A stretch of 51,589 nucleotides of DNA from contig CAISJI010000222.1 in assembly GCA_903885565.1 (NCBI GenBank), positions 1 to 51,589 of the forward strand. Direction: 5' to 3'. Shown here in pieces: positions 23,220 through 31,454 of the stretch. Under the pieces are notes generated by a model. The model was not told where the DNA came from. It did no database searches and saw only the letters and a list, made by a program, of their open reading frames with translations. The DNA comes from an uncultured Planctomycetaceae bacterium (GTDB lineage Bacteria; Planctomycetota; Planctomycetia; Pirellulales; UBA1268). Position numbers and translations under genes: made by a program. Position 1 is the stretch's first letter. Each line of letters starts with the position of its first letter.

Positions 23220-24434
23220 TCACGACACCGCGGCGGCGAGGATATCGGCGGCGGCGTCCACCTGTGCGATCTCGATCCATTCGTCGGCGGTGTGGGCCTG
23301 AGCGATCGAGCCTGGGCCAAACACCACGGTGGGAACCCCGGCGGCGGCCAGCACGCTGGCGTTGGTGCCATAGCGGGCCGCCAACACTGCCGTCTGCCCG
23401 CCCCGGCCACGGGCAGCATGGGTGAGCCGGTCGAGCAGGCTGCTCCCGGCCACGATCACTCGCTCTCCGCCGGCCGGCAGTCCGGCGCTCTCGAGGAAGG
23501 GCTCGTCATGCTCGACGCGGGCCCCCCCACAGGCCGCCGCGATGCGCCCGATCACCTCCGAGCGGGCCTCCTGCGGCGATTCCCCCGGCAACACCCGGCG
23601 GTCGATCTCCAGCACCACCAGATCGGGCACGAGATTGACCCCTGTGCCGCCATGGATTGTGCCGAGACTGAGCGTGGGGGGGCCACAGGGATGGCCGGGG
23701 GAGCGGAGGAGGAGTTCGCCCGCCAACTGCTCGATGGCCAAAACCGCCCGGCCGGCCGGATAGATGGCGTTTTCTCCCCGCTCCGGGAAGGCGCTGTGGC
23801 AGGCCCGCCCATGGATCCGCACCCGCCAGCGGACAGCCCCTTTGTGAGTGGCAACGATGTCGAGTTCGGTCGGCTCGGCGACAATGGCTGCACAGGGACG
23901 GCCCCCGAGCAGTTCGCCAGCGGCCCGGTCGGCTGCCGCCCACCCGGCGGCCTCAGTTCCCCACAGCCGGGCCACGCTCTTGACACCCGAAAACCCGAAT
24001 TCTTCGTTGACCGTTGCCGAAAACACAACCGTCACCGGCCGGGGACGCCCCGCCGCCCGCAGCCGGTCGAGGGCCACGAGCATCGCCGCCATTCCCCCTT
24101 TGACATCGCACGAACCCCGGCCATAGAGCCGTCCGTCACGCACCAGTGGCACAAAGGGCTCAACCGTCATCCCCTCGGCCGGCACGGTGTCCTGATGGGC
24201 GTCCCACAGCACCACCGGCGCGTCAGGCACTGTCGCCTCCAGACGGGCCAGCACGTTGTCGCGGCCGGGAGCCACTGGCTGGCGGGCCCAGGGGATGCCG
24301 GCGGCGGCAAAGCGTTGCACGAGATATTCGGTGACGCGGCCCTCCAAAAACTCCGGTCCGGAGAGGTCCCGCCCCATCGGATTGACGCTCGGGCGACGAA
24401 CCAGATCTGCCAACGTCGCAACGGGATCTGCCAT
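23220..24434 (-). CDS. M20-family metallopeptidase (ArgE/DapE-like)
   Basis: This 404-residue enzyme has the two-zinc site of M20 amidohydrolases: His80 and Asp82 in WDAHQDTVP, bridging Asp110 in GRGSCDVKGGMAAM, and Glu144-Glu145 in TVNEEFGFSG. A dimerisation domain (WRVRIHGRACHSAFPERGEN) and a late His region (TNASVLAAAGVPTVVFGPGS, then AHTADEWIEI) follow. Family members deacylate acetylornithine or succinyl-diaminopimelate, or cleave peptides; the exact substrate is unresolved. It converges on the OPT transporter gene, and its start is divergent from the SnoaL-like secreted protein gene. Confidence 0.93.
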   Translation of the reverse strand: MADPVATLADLVRRPSVNPMGRDLSGPEFLEGRVTEYLVQRFAAAGIPWARQPVAPGRDNVLARLEATVPDAPVVLWDAHQDTVPAEGMTVEPFVPLVRDGRLYGRGSCDVKGGMAAMLVALDRLRAAGRPRPVTVVFSATVNEEFGFSGVKSVARLWGTEAAGWAAADRAAGELLGGRPCAAIVAEPTELDIVATHKGAVRWRVRIHGRACHSAFPERGENAIYPAGRAVLAIEQLAGELLLRSPGHPCGPPTLSLGTIHGGTGVNLVPDLVVLEIDRRVLPGESPQEARSEVIGRIAAACGGARVEHDEPFLESAGLPAGGERVIVAGSSLLDRLTHAARGRGGQTAVLAARYGTNASVLAAAGVPTVVFGPGSIAQAHTADEWIEIAQVDAAADILAAAVS

Positions 24435-24588
24435 GGTCTCACAATCGCTGGGAAAGAGGGTAAACTATCTGCAGCACGCGCCTGCCCTGCCACGCCGCAA
24501 CGGAATCTGGCAGATGATGGCGGGGGGCCGAAGAATCGCTCTCCTGATGAAAAATCTTCCGGAGTCCATTTCCTTGGAAACTGCCCCG

Positions 24589-25686
24589 ATGCTTCACTCC
24601 CGCAGTGTGTGGAACCTTCCGCCCAGCGGCAAGAAGGCTCATTCCTTGTGCGTCGTTGGCTGCCTCGCGGCGAGCTGGTTGAGCGCCCCGGCCGCCTGCG
24701 CCCAACCCACCGCCGCCCCGGCCCCCGGCCGCCCATCGCCAGCGGTGGCCGAGGAGCAGGCGATCCGCGCCGCGGCCCAAGCTTACATCGCCGCCCTCAA
24801 ACGCGGCGATGGCCCGGCCTTGGCGGAGATGTGGACCGCTGACGGCGACATCGTCGATGGTCAGGGAAACGTGTTCAAAGGCCGGGAAACTCTCGCCCAG
24901 ACCAAGCTCCCTGCCGCGGGGGAGCCGCAGCCGGAATTCAGGTTTGGGGCCACGCAGGTTCGCCTGGTTGGTGACGGGGTCGCCCTTGAGGACGGCTCTG
25001 TGGAAGTGATTCCTCCGGGCTCAAGGCAGGTGAGCCAGGGGCGGTTCTCGGCGGTGTGGGTGAAACGCGACGGTGCGTGGCGTCTGGCCAGCCTGCGCGA
25101 ATGGCAGCTTGACGATCCCCGCGGGCCAGAACTCCTCCAATCGCTCGACTGGATGGTGGGCGACTGGGACGTTATCGACCACGCCACAGCCGCTCAACTG
25201 ACGCCCGGAGTGGCCACGGGCGAGGCCCAGCCGGCGGCCGTGGCGGAACGGGTGGCGGGAACACAACCCCTGCCCGCCACCACGCGCACGGCGATTTCCG
25301 TCCGCTGGAATCCCCAGCGCACCTACCTCGTGAGAGACCTGAAAATTTTCCCCACAGCCCGTCCGGAAGGACCGCCCGCCACCGAACCGGTCGGTATCGT
25401 TTCGCAGCGGATCGGCTGGGACCCCCTTTCCAGGCAGATCCATTCCTGGGCCTTCAGTGCCGACGGGGGCCACGGCGAGGCGGTGTGGACCAAGGAGAAC
25501 GACTCGTGGGTGGCCCGCAGCACCACGGTGCATCCTGACGGCCAACTCACCTCGTCGATGAATGTCTACACCTTTGACGGCAAGGACGAATGCACCTGGC
25601 AATCCTTCCAGACCCACGCCGGCGCCGATCTCGCCCCCCCGATCACCATGACGATGGTCCGCACCACCGGGAGCTCATCGCGATGA
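24589..25686 (+). CDS. secreted protein with SnoaL/DUF4440-like domain
   Basis: This 365-residue protein has a signal peptide (SLCVVGCLAASWLSAPAACA, cleavage near CAQ). An NTF2/SnoaL-type domain follows (AIRAAAQAYIAALKRGDGPA, LAEMWTADGDIVDGQGNVFK, WVKRDGAWRLASLREWQ). The second half contains LLQSLDWMVGDWDVID and repeated beta strands ending with MTMVRTTGSS, which resembles a second small barrel. The function is unknown. I chose the ATG at 24589, after a weak GGAAA site, because it directly precedes the signal peptide; MKNLPES at 24547 is an alternative. The next gene overlaps it by ATGA. Confidence 0.8.
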   Translation: MLHSRSVWNLPPSGKKAHSLCVVGCLAASWLSAPAACAQPTAAPAPGRPSPAVAEEQAIRAAAQAYIAALKRGDGPALAEMWTADGDIVDGQGNVFKGRETLAQTKLPAAGEPQPEFRFGATQVRLVGDGVALEDGSVEVIPPGSRQVSQGRFSAVWVKRDGAWRLASLREWQLDDPRGPELLQSLDWMVGDWDVIDHATAAQLTPGVATGEAQPAAVAERVAGTQPLPATTRTAISVRWNPQRTYLVRDLKIFPTARPEGPPATEPVGIVSQRIGWDPLSRQIHSWAFSADGGHGEAVWTKENDSWVARSTTVHPDGQLTSSMNVYTFDGKDECTWQSFQTHAGADLAPPITMTMVRTTGSSSR

Positions 25687-26465
25687 CCATGGAACTCCGT
25701 CGGCCCTCGGCGACACTCCTCTGCTGCCTGCTGGGGGGACTGTTGGCACTTGGCTCAAGCCTCGGCTTGGGCATCGGCGCCGAGCCCCCTGCCGCTCCGC
25801 CACAGGCGCCCGCTGCCGCCGATGCCCAAGACGACGTTGCCGCCAAGGCCGCGATCCTGCGGAGTTCGCGGTGGCGGAGAGCCATCTTTGAACTGGGGGA
25901 ATGGCTCTCCACCCAGCAGATCTATTCGCCCAAGGAGGTCGTCCGCATCAAATCCGATTTCAACCAGCGGGTGGCGAAGATGTCGGCCAGCGACTTGGAA
26001 TACATGCTCGACGACCTGGAGGCGAAGTTCAAAGTGATCGACACGCCGGAGTCGCTGGAGGTGCGGGCCTGGGTGGGGCAGTATCTCTCGGCCATGTCGG
26101 ACCGCAAACGGGAGCAGGCCCTCAAGGATGTGCCGGACGTCATCAATATGTCGGCGGGCGAACTCGCCGCCGAAATGAAGAAGATCGAACTGAAGCGGCT
26201 GTCGTTGCAGCGACGTCAGGCCGATTTCGACGCGGGCCGGCAGGCGCTGGTGCAGCAGGCCGACCAATCCCGCCAACTCACTGCCCAGGCCTCCGCGGCG
26301 GCCACCTCGCAGATGAACTCCTCCCAGTCCTACTCCCCCTATCGGAGTGGCGGGGGCAGTGGCGGGGGCAAACCGCCCTTCGCCGACACCGACACTGGAG
26401 GGGGGATGTCGATCGGGGTTGGCCCGTTCGGGGCCTACGTGGGATTCAGTCTGGGGAATTTTTAA
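25683..26465 (+). CDS. secreted helical protein of unknown function
   Basis: This 260-residue protein has a signal peptide (SATLLCCLLGGLLALGSSLG, cleavage near IGA). An Ala/Pro-rich linker and a mostly helical middle follow (VVRIKSDFNQRVAKMSASDL, EYMLDDLEAKFKVID, KKIELKRLSLQRRQADFDAG), likely coiled coil. The C-terminus is Ser/Gly-rich and ends in FGAYVGFSLGNF. I recognise no family. Its ATG overlaps the stop of the preceding secreted SnoaL-like protein, so the two are probably produced together. The nuo operon starts 160 bp downstream. Confidence 0.78.
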   Translation: MTMELRRPSATLLCCLLGGLLALGSSLGLGIGAEPPAAPPQAPAAADAQDDVAAKAAILRSSRWRRAIFELGEWLSTQQIYSPKEVVRIKSDFNQRVAKMSASDLEYMLDDLEAKFKVIDTPESLEVRAWVGQYLSAMSDRKREQALKDVPDVINMSAGELAAEMKKIELKRLSLQRRQADFDAGRQALVQQADQSRQLTAQASAAATSQMNSSQSYSPYRSGGGSGGGKPPFADTDTGGGMSIGVGPFGAYVGFSLGNF

Positions 26466-26561
26466 GCCCGAAAAAACCCCATCTCGTCGATAGCCAACCG
26501 GGACTGTATAACTGTGGCGGCGAGCCGGCGGGAGGTCCTCTCTCTCCGACTTTTTTTTGTC

Positions 26562-26593
26562 ACCGACTTCGTGACGAATTTCACGAAGTCGGT
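26562..26593 (+). promoter_or_regulatory. perfect hairpin in the nuo leader
   Basis: ACCGACTTCGTGA at 26562-26574 and TCACGAAGTCGGT at 26581-26593 form a perfect 13-bp stem with a 6-nt loop, 31 nt before nuoA. A run of eight T precedes it and no T-run follows, so it is not a usual terminator in the nuo direction. It may be a 5'-UTR structure or an operator. A TATAAC at 26507-26512 is a possible -10 box of a nuo promoter. Confidence 0.6.
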
Positions 26594-26624
26594 TTCAGCG
26601 GCCGATTTTCACTGGAAACGATCC

Positions 26625-27020
26625 ATGGAAGCCATCCTCCCAGTCCTCCTCTTCGTGGCCATTGCGGCGGCGGTGTCGGTGGGGCTGGTGTTCGCGGCTG
26701 GTCTGATCGGGCCGAATCGAGCCAGCGCCGTCAAGGAAATGCCCTACGAGAGCGGCATGGATCCGGTGCACGACACGCGTCGCCGGTTTGATGTGCGGTT
26801 TCATCTGGTGGCCATCACGTTCCTCGTGTTCGACGTCGAACTGCTCTTTCTCTATCCCTGGGCGGTGGCGAGCCGCTCTCCGGCCGGGATCGACGCGGCT
26901 GTGAGCGAGGGGCTGGTCTCCTGCCGCGGGCTGGTCTTTGCCGGAGCGCTGCTGTTCATCTCCCTTGTGGTGGTCGGATTCGCCTACGATTGGCGGAAAG
27001 GTGTGTTCCGATGGCGTTAG
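26625..27020 (+). CDS. nuoA: NADH-quinone oxidoreductase subunit A
   Basis: This 131-residue membrane protein has three helices. [21 protein letters not shown] is the conserved loop and [16 protein letters not shown] the second helix, with the Asp and Glu seen in all NuoA. It helps link the peripheral arm to the quinone site in complex I. The ATG at 26625 follows GGAAACG. It heads the 14-gene nuo operon, and nuoB starts inside its end. Confidence 0.96.
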   Translation: MEAILPVLLFVAIAAAVSVGLVFAAGLIGPNRASAVKEMPYESGMDPVHDTRRRFDVRFHLVAITFLVFDVELLFLYPWAVASRSPAGIDAAVSEGLVSCRGLVFAGALLFISLVVVGFAYDWRKGVFRWR

Positions 27021-27610
27021 AACTGCCTGAAAATGTGGTCGTTAGCCGGCTCGACGAACTGGCCAGCTGGTGCCGCAAAAACAGCCTCTGGCCGATGCCG
27101 TTTGCCACGGCCTGCTGCGGCATTGAACTGATGGCGACCGGTGCCAGCAAGCACGATCTGGCCCGCTTCGGTGCCGAAGTGTTCCGGTTCAGTCCGCGGC
27201 AGTGCGATCTGATGATCGTGGCGGGACGCGTGACGATGAAGATGCTGCCGGTGCTCCAGCGGATCTGGCTGCAGATGCACGAGCCAAAGTGGTGTATTTC
27301 CATGGGGGCCTGTGCCAGCACCGGGGGCGTGTTCGACACCTATGCGGTGGTGCAGGGGATCGATCGGTTCATCCCGGTAGACATGTATGTGCCGGGGTGC
27401 CCGCCGCGGCCTGAGCAGCTCATCCAGGCCATCATCGATCTCCAGGACAAGATCCAGCGCGAAGGCACGATCTCCGGTCGGGAGTTTGACACCGCCGAGC
27501 GCCAGCTCCGGAAACGGGCGCTGGTGGAGTCTGCCCAGCTCTTGACGCTCGATGCGGCCCGCAACCCCGTTGTGCAGCGGGAACTCGCCGCAGCGGCCCA
27601 CCAGCACTGA
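27011..27610 (+). CDS. nuoB: NADH-quinone oxidoreductase subunit B
   Basis: This 199-residue subunit carries the N2 [4Fe-4S] cluster next to quinone. Ligands are seen as the tandem cysteines of ATACCGIE, the Cys of [12 protein letters not shown] and the Cys of [11 protein letters not shown]. The segment [20 protein letters not shown] is conserved. The start overlaps nuoA by 10 nt. The C-terminal 40 residues are a helical extension. Confidence 0.97.
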   Translation: MALELPENVVVSRLDELASWCRKNSLWPMPFATACCGIELMATGASKHDLARFGAEVFRFSPRQCDLMIVAGRVTMKMLPVLQRIWLQMHEPKWCISMGACASTGGVFDTYAVVQGIDRFIPVDMYVPGCPPRPEQLIQAIIDLQDKIQREGTISGREFDTAERQLRKRALVESAQLLTLDAARNPVVQRELAAAAHQH

Positions 27611-27643
27611 TCCGGGCCTGCCCCTCACCCCCACACTTTCCCC

Positions 27644-28153
27644 ATGCCAGCAACAGCCCCACCACTTGACGACATCCTCCAGCCGCTCCAGGAGCGGTTC
27701 GGTGCTTTGGACACGACCACGTTCCGCGGCCAGACACGGCTGGTGGTGCCGGCGCAGATGTCGCTGGAGGTGTTCGGCTTTCTCCGCGACCGGGGCTTCG
27801 ATCTGCTGGTGGATGTCACCTGCGTCGATTACCTCGAATACCGCGGCGCCAAGCAGCGTTACGGGATGGTCTATCTGCTGGCCTCCACCGGCACCAACCA
27901 GCGTTTGACAGTGCGGGTTTTTGTCGACGATCCCGAGCCGACCGTGGCGAGCGTCGTCCCCCTCTGGGCGTCGGCCAACTGGCTCGAACGCGAGGTGTGG
28001 GATCTGTTCGGCATCCGTTTCAGTGGCCATCCCGACCTGCGCCGGCTGGTGATGCCTGAGGAGTTCACCGCTCATCCCCTGCGGAAAGACTACCCGATGC
28101 AGGGCCGAGGCGAGCGTCACAATTTCCCGATCCTCACCCGCGAAGACGGCTGA
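27644..28153 (+). CDS. nuoC: NADH-quinone oxidoreductase subunit C
   Basis: This 169-residue subunit is the 30-kDa protein of the Q-module. FDLLVDVTCVDY, the strand YLLASTGTNQRLTVRVFV, then WLEREVWDLFGIRFSGHPDL and HPLRKDYPM are the family signature. It is separate from nuoD here, not fused. It starts 33 bp after nuoB. Confidence 0.96.
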   Translation: MPATAPPLDDILQPLQERFGALDTTTFRGQTRLVVPAQMSLEVFGFLRDRGFDLLVDVTCVDYLEYRGAKQRYGMVYLLASTGTNQRLTVRVFVDDPEPTVASVVPLWASANWLEREVWDLFGIRFSGHPDLRRLVMPEEFTAHPLRKDYPMQGRGERHNFPILTREDG

Positions 28154-28225
28154 TCGCCTCCCCTCCCCCCACGCCGCCACCGTCTCTTCAATAACCTCCA
28201 TTTCCCTCTGCACCCCCGAGCCACC

Positions 28226-29467
28226 ATGGCGATCGCATCCGACCCCCGGCCGCTGGTATCCGACGCCGCCCGCCCCGATGCGGCCCGCTCGGAGGATTAC
28301 CTCTGGACGCTCAACTTCGGCCCGCAGCATCCGGCCACGCATACCACGCTGCGATTGGTGCTCAAGCTCGAGGGAGAGCGGGTGGTCGATGCCCTGCCGG
28401 AGATGGGCTATCTGCATTCGGGCTTCGAGAAGATCGGCGAGCACCTCACCTTCAATCAGTATGTGACGGTGAGCGATCGGATGAACTACATCTCGCCGAT
28501 GGCCAACAACGTGGCCTGGCATCATGCGGTGGAAAAACTGCTGGGGATCGAACTCACGCCGCGCTGCAAGTACATCCGCACGATCATCGCCGAACTGGCA
28601 CGGATCAGCGATCATCTGCTGTGCAACGGAGCGGTGGGGCTCGACACCGGAGCCTTCACCTTCTTCCTGTATGGCTTCTACCAGCGCGAAGTGATCTACG
28701 ACATCTTCGAAACGCTCTGCGGGGCCCGGTTCACCAACAGCTACACCCGCGTCGGTGGTGTCTCACAGGATTTCACGCCGCTGGTGATCGAGAAGATCAA
28801 CACCTTTCTCCGCACCTTTCCCAAAACGCTCGATGACATGGAGCGGTTGCTCACGCGCAACCGCATTTTCGTCGATCGCACCAAGGGAGTCGGCGTGCTC
28901 TCCAAGGCAGAGGCGATCAACGGCGGTGCGAGCGGCCCGGTGGCACGGGCCAGCGGCGTGACGCGCGATCTCCGTAAGGACGAGCCCTACCTCGCCTATG
29001 AGGATTTCGATTTCCAGATCTGCTGTGCCTCCTCCGGCGACTGCTACGCCCGGTATCTGGTGCGGATGCAGGAGATGCGGGAGAGCCTGAAGATCCTGCG
29101 ACAGGCGCTCGACAACCTGCCCGGCGGACCGGTCAATGTGGGGATCGATCAGCGGACGGCGCTGCCGACCAAGAAACAGGTCTATTCCACGATCGAAGGC
29201 ACGATCTCCCACTTCGAACTCTCCATGGGTAACCGCGGCTTCGAGGTTCCCTGCGAGGAAGTGTATGCGGCAACAGAAGCCCCCAATGGCGAACTCGGCT
29301 TCTATGTCGTCGGCGACGGTGGCGAGTCGGCCTATCGGGCCCGCTGCCGTCCCCCTGCATTGCTTCACTTCGCCCTCTTTCCCCAACTGATCCGGGGTCA
29401 CACGCTCTCCGATGTTGTCGCCGTCCTCGGCAGTCTGAATATCATCGCGGCAGAACTCGACCGGTAG
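28226..29467 (+). CDS. nuoD: NADH-quinone oxidoreductase subunit D
   Basis: This 413-residue 49-kDa subunit forms the quinone pocket with NuoB. NFGPQHPATHTTLRLVLKLE is the N-terminal loop with the quinone-binding His. MGYLHSGFEKIGEHLTFNQY, DRMNYISPMANN and the end SLNIIAAELDR match the family; the final Arg motif is complete. There are about 25 extra N-terminal residues. It is 72 bp downstream of nuoC. Confidence 0.97.
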   Translation: MAIASDPRPLVSDAARPDAARSEDYLWTLNFGPQHPATHTTLRLVLKLEGERVVDALPEMGYLHSGFEKIGEHLTFNQYVTVSDRMNYISPMANNVAWHHAVEKLLGIELTPRCKYIRTIIAELARISDHLLCNGAVGLDTGAFTFFLYGFYQREVIYDIFETLCGARFTNSYTRVGGVSQDFTPLVIEKINTFLRTFPKTLDDMERLLTRNRIFVDRTKGVGVLSKAEAINGGASGPVARASGVTRDLRKDEPYLAYEDFDFQICCASSGDCYARYLVRMQEMRESLKILRQALDNLPGGPVNVGIDQRTALPTKKQVYSTIEGTISHFELSMGNRGFEVPCEEVYAATEAPNGELGFYVVGDGGESAYRARCRPPALLHFALFPQLIRGHTLSDVVAVLGSLNIIAAELDR

Positions 29468-29484
29468 CAGGACCACTCCCCGGC

Positions 29485-30009
29485 ATGGCCGAACATACCT
29501 CCATCATGACCGCACCGAAACGCATCCTTACCGACGCCATGATCGCCGAGATCGAGGCGCTCGCCCCGCGCTATCCCGACCGCCGGGCACTCACGCTCCC
29601 CGCGTTGCACATCGTCAACGATGCGCTGCGGCATGTGCCCCTGCAGGCGGTGGTGGAGATCGCCGCGGTGCTGGGCCTGGCGCCTGCTGAGGTGCAGGAC
29701 ACCCTCTCTTTCTATGCCTTCTTCCCGCAGGACAAGCCGGCCGGCGAAGTGCGGGCCTGGGTCTGCCGGTCGATCTCGTGCGCGCTGCGCGGCGGCGAGG
29801 AGGTGCTTGAGCATCTCTGCCACGTGGCGGGAATCGAGCCAGGCGGCACCACCACCGACGGAACGCTCACCATCGAACCGGCCGAATGTCTGGGGGCCTG
29901 CGACTTCGCCCCCTGCATGCTCGCCGGCAAGGAACTGCATAAAAACCTGACGCCCGAATCGGCCGCTGCCTTTGTGCGAGCCACTCAGAAACGCTTCGTC
30001 CGCCCCTGA
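29485..30009 (+). CDS. nuoE: NADH-quinone oxidoreductase subunit E
   Basis: This 174-residue subunit is the 24-kDa thioredoxin-like [2Fe-2S] protein. Ligands are in WVCRSISCALRGG and AECLGACDFAPCM (C-x4-C and C-x3-C). An N-terminal helical bundle contains ALHIVNDALRHVPLQAV and FYAFFP. A possible internal start at MTAPKRIL (29506) is less likely. It supports electron entry from NADH with NuoF and NuoG. Confidence 0.96.
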   Translation: MAEHTSIMTAPKRILTDAMIAEIEALAPRYPDRRALTLPALHIVNDALRHVPLQAVVEIAAVLGLAPAEVQDTLSFYAFFPQDKPAGEVRAWVCRSISCALRGGEEVLEHLCHVAGIEPGGTTTDGTLTIEPAECLGACDFAPCMLAGKELHKNLTPESAAAFVRATQKRFVRP

Positions 30010-30071
30010 GGCGGCACCTGCTTACACCTTCCCAATCTCCTCCAATTCTCCGCCCCACCCGCAGACATTCC

Positions 30072-31427
30072 ATGCCACCATTCACTCCCGTTCTGCTGGA
30101 AGCCGTCGGCATTCCCAACGGCCACACCCTGGCCAGCTACCGCTCCCGCGGTGGCTACGCGCCCCTCGAGCAGATCCTCCGGGAAAAGCAGCCGGTCGAC
30201 GTCGTGGAGATGGTCAAAGCGTCGGGCCTGCGCGGCCGGGGCGGCGCCGGGTTTTCCACGGGCCTTAAGTGGTCGTTTCTGCCCAAAGACCACCCCGGGC
30301 CGATTTACCTCTGCATCAATGCCGACGAGAGCGAGCCGGGCACGTTTAACAACCGCATCCTGATGGAAGATGATCCCCATCAGGTGATTGAGGGAATTAT
30401 TCTGGCGGCGTATGCCACGCGGGCCACGACTGCCTATCTCTATCTGCGCTACGAATATCCACAGAGCTGGGAACGGCTGCAGGGGGCGATCGACGAGGCC
30501 TATGCCGCCGGCTATCTCGGTAGCGCCATCAAGGGCAGCTCCTTCTCGCTCAACCTCTACCTGCACAAGGGAGCTGCGGCCTACATCTGCGGCGAGGAGA
30601 CGGGGCTCATTGAAAGCCTGGAGGGGAAGCGGGCCTGGCCCCGGATCAAGCCCCCCTTCCCCGCAGTCGAGGGCCTCTTCCGCAAGCCGACGGTCGTCAA
30701 CAACATCGAGACGATGGCCTGCGTGGCCCAGATCGCCCGCCGGGGAATCGACTGGTTTCGCTCCATCGGCGTGCCTGCAGATCCCGCCAATCCGCGCGAT
30801 CCGGGCAGCTACGGCCCCAAGCTCTACTGCCTCTCGGGTCACGTGGAGCGCCCTGGCTGCTACGAGGCGCCACTGGGCATCACCGCGCGGCAATTGATCA
30901 ATGAGTATGGCGGTGGAGTGTGGAAGGGACGCCGGGCGAAGGCGGCCATTCCCGGAGGCATCTCCATGGGATTGCTGACCGAGGCCGAGCTCGACACGCC
31001 ACTGGACTTCGCCGGCCCCGGCCGGGTCGGGTGTCTGGGTTTGGGCACAGCGGCGGTCGTCGTGATCGACGAAACGGTCAGCATCGTCGATTTTCTCCAC
31101 AACTCCTGCCGGTTCTTCGCCCACGAATCGTGCGGTCAATGCACGCCTTGCCGGGAGGGAACCGCCTGGTCGCTGCGGATGCTTGAGCGCATCAAAGCGG
31201 GGAAGGGCCGGCTGAAGGATCTCGAACTGCTTGCCGAAATCGGCAACACGATGGGAATGATGCCCGGTTCCACGATCTGCGGTCTGGCCGACGGCGCCGC
31301 CTGGCCGATCAAGAACGCCATCAAGAAATTCCGCGGTGAGTTTGAAGACTACATCAAAACCACCAATCCCACTGGCTGGATGGTCACCGATCCGGTGCCC
31401 GCACTCCAGATCGTGGGCGCGCACTAA
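30072..31427 (+). CDS. nuoF: NADH-quinone oxidoreductase subunit F
   Basis: This 451-residue subunit binds NADH, FMN and the N3 [4Fe-4S] cluster. GLRGRGGAGFSTGLKWSFL is the nucleotide/FMN glycine motif, NADESEPGTFNNR the FMN loop, and CGEETGLIESLEGKR is conserved. ESCGQCTPCREG provides three Cys, with the fourth in STICGLADG. NuoE, F and G are all present, so this complex I should accept NADH directly. Confidence 0.97.
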   Translation: MPPFTPVLLEAVGIPNGHTLASYRSRGGYAPLEQILREKQPVDVVEMVKASGLRGRGGAGFSTGLKWSFLPKDHPGPIYLCINADESEPGTFNNRILMEDDPHQVIEGIILAAYATRATTAYLYLRYEYPQSWERLQGAIDEAYAAGYLGSAIKGSSFSLNLYLHKGAAAYICGEETGLIESLEGKRAWPRIKPPFPAVEGLFRKPTVVNNIETMACVAQIARRGIDWFRSIGVPADPANPRDPGSYGPKLYCLSGHVERPGCYEAPLGITARQLINEYGGGVWKGRRAKAAIPGGISMGLLTEAELDTPLDFAGPGRVGCLGLGTAAVVVIDETVSIVDFLHNSCRFFAHESCGQCTPCREGTAWSLRMLERIKAGKGRLKDLELLAEIGNTMGMMPGSTICGLADGAAWPIKNAIKKFRGEFEDYIKTTNPTGWMVTDPVPALQIVGAH

Positions 31428-31454
31428 TACTCAGCCTGTATGGGGATCCAGTCC

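Noticed and set aside
26551..26593. Intrinsic terminator upstream of nuoA
   Set aside because: The T-run precedes the stem on the plus strand, and on the minus strand the stem is followed by A, so neither direction fits.
27017..28615. Open frame of 532 codons on the minus strand
   Set aside because: It is antisense to nuoB, nuoC and nuoD, which are certain.
29985..31424. Open frame of 479 codons on the minus strand
   Set aside because: It is antisense to nuoF and has the composition of a shadow frame.
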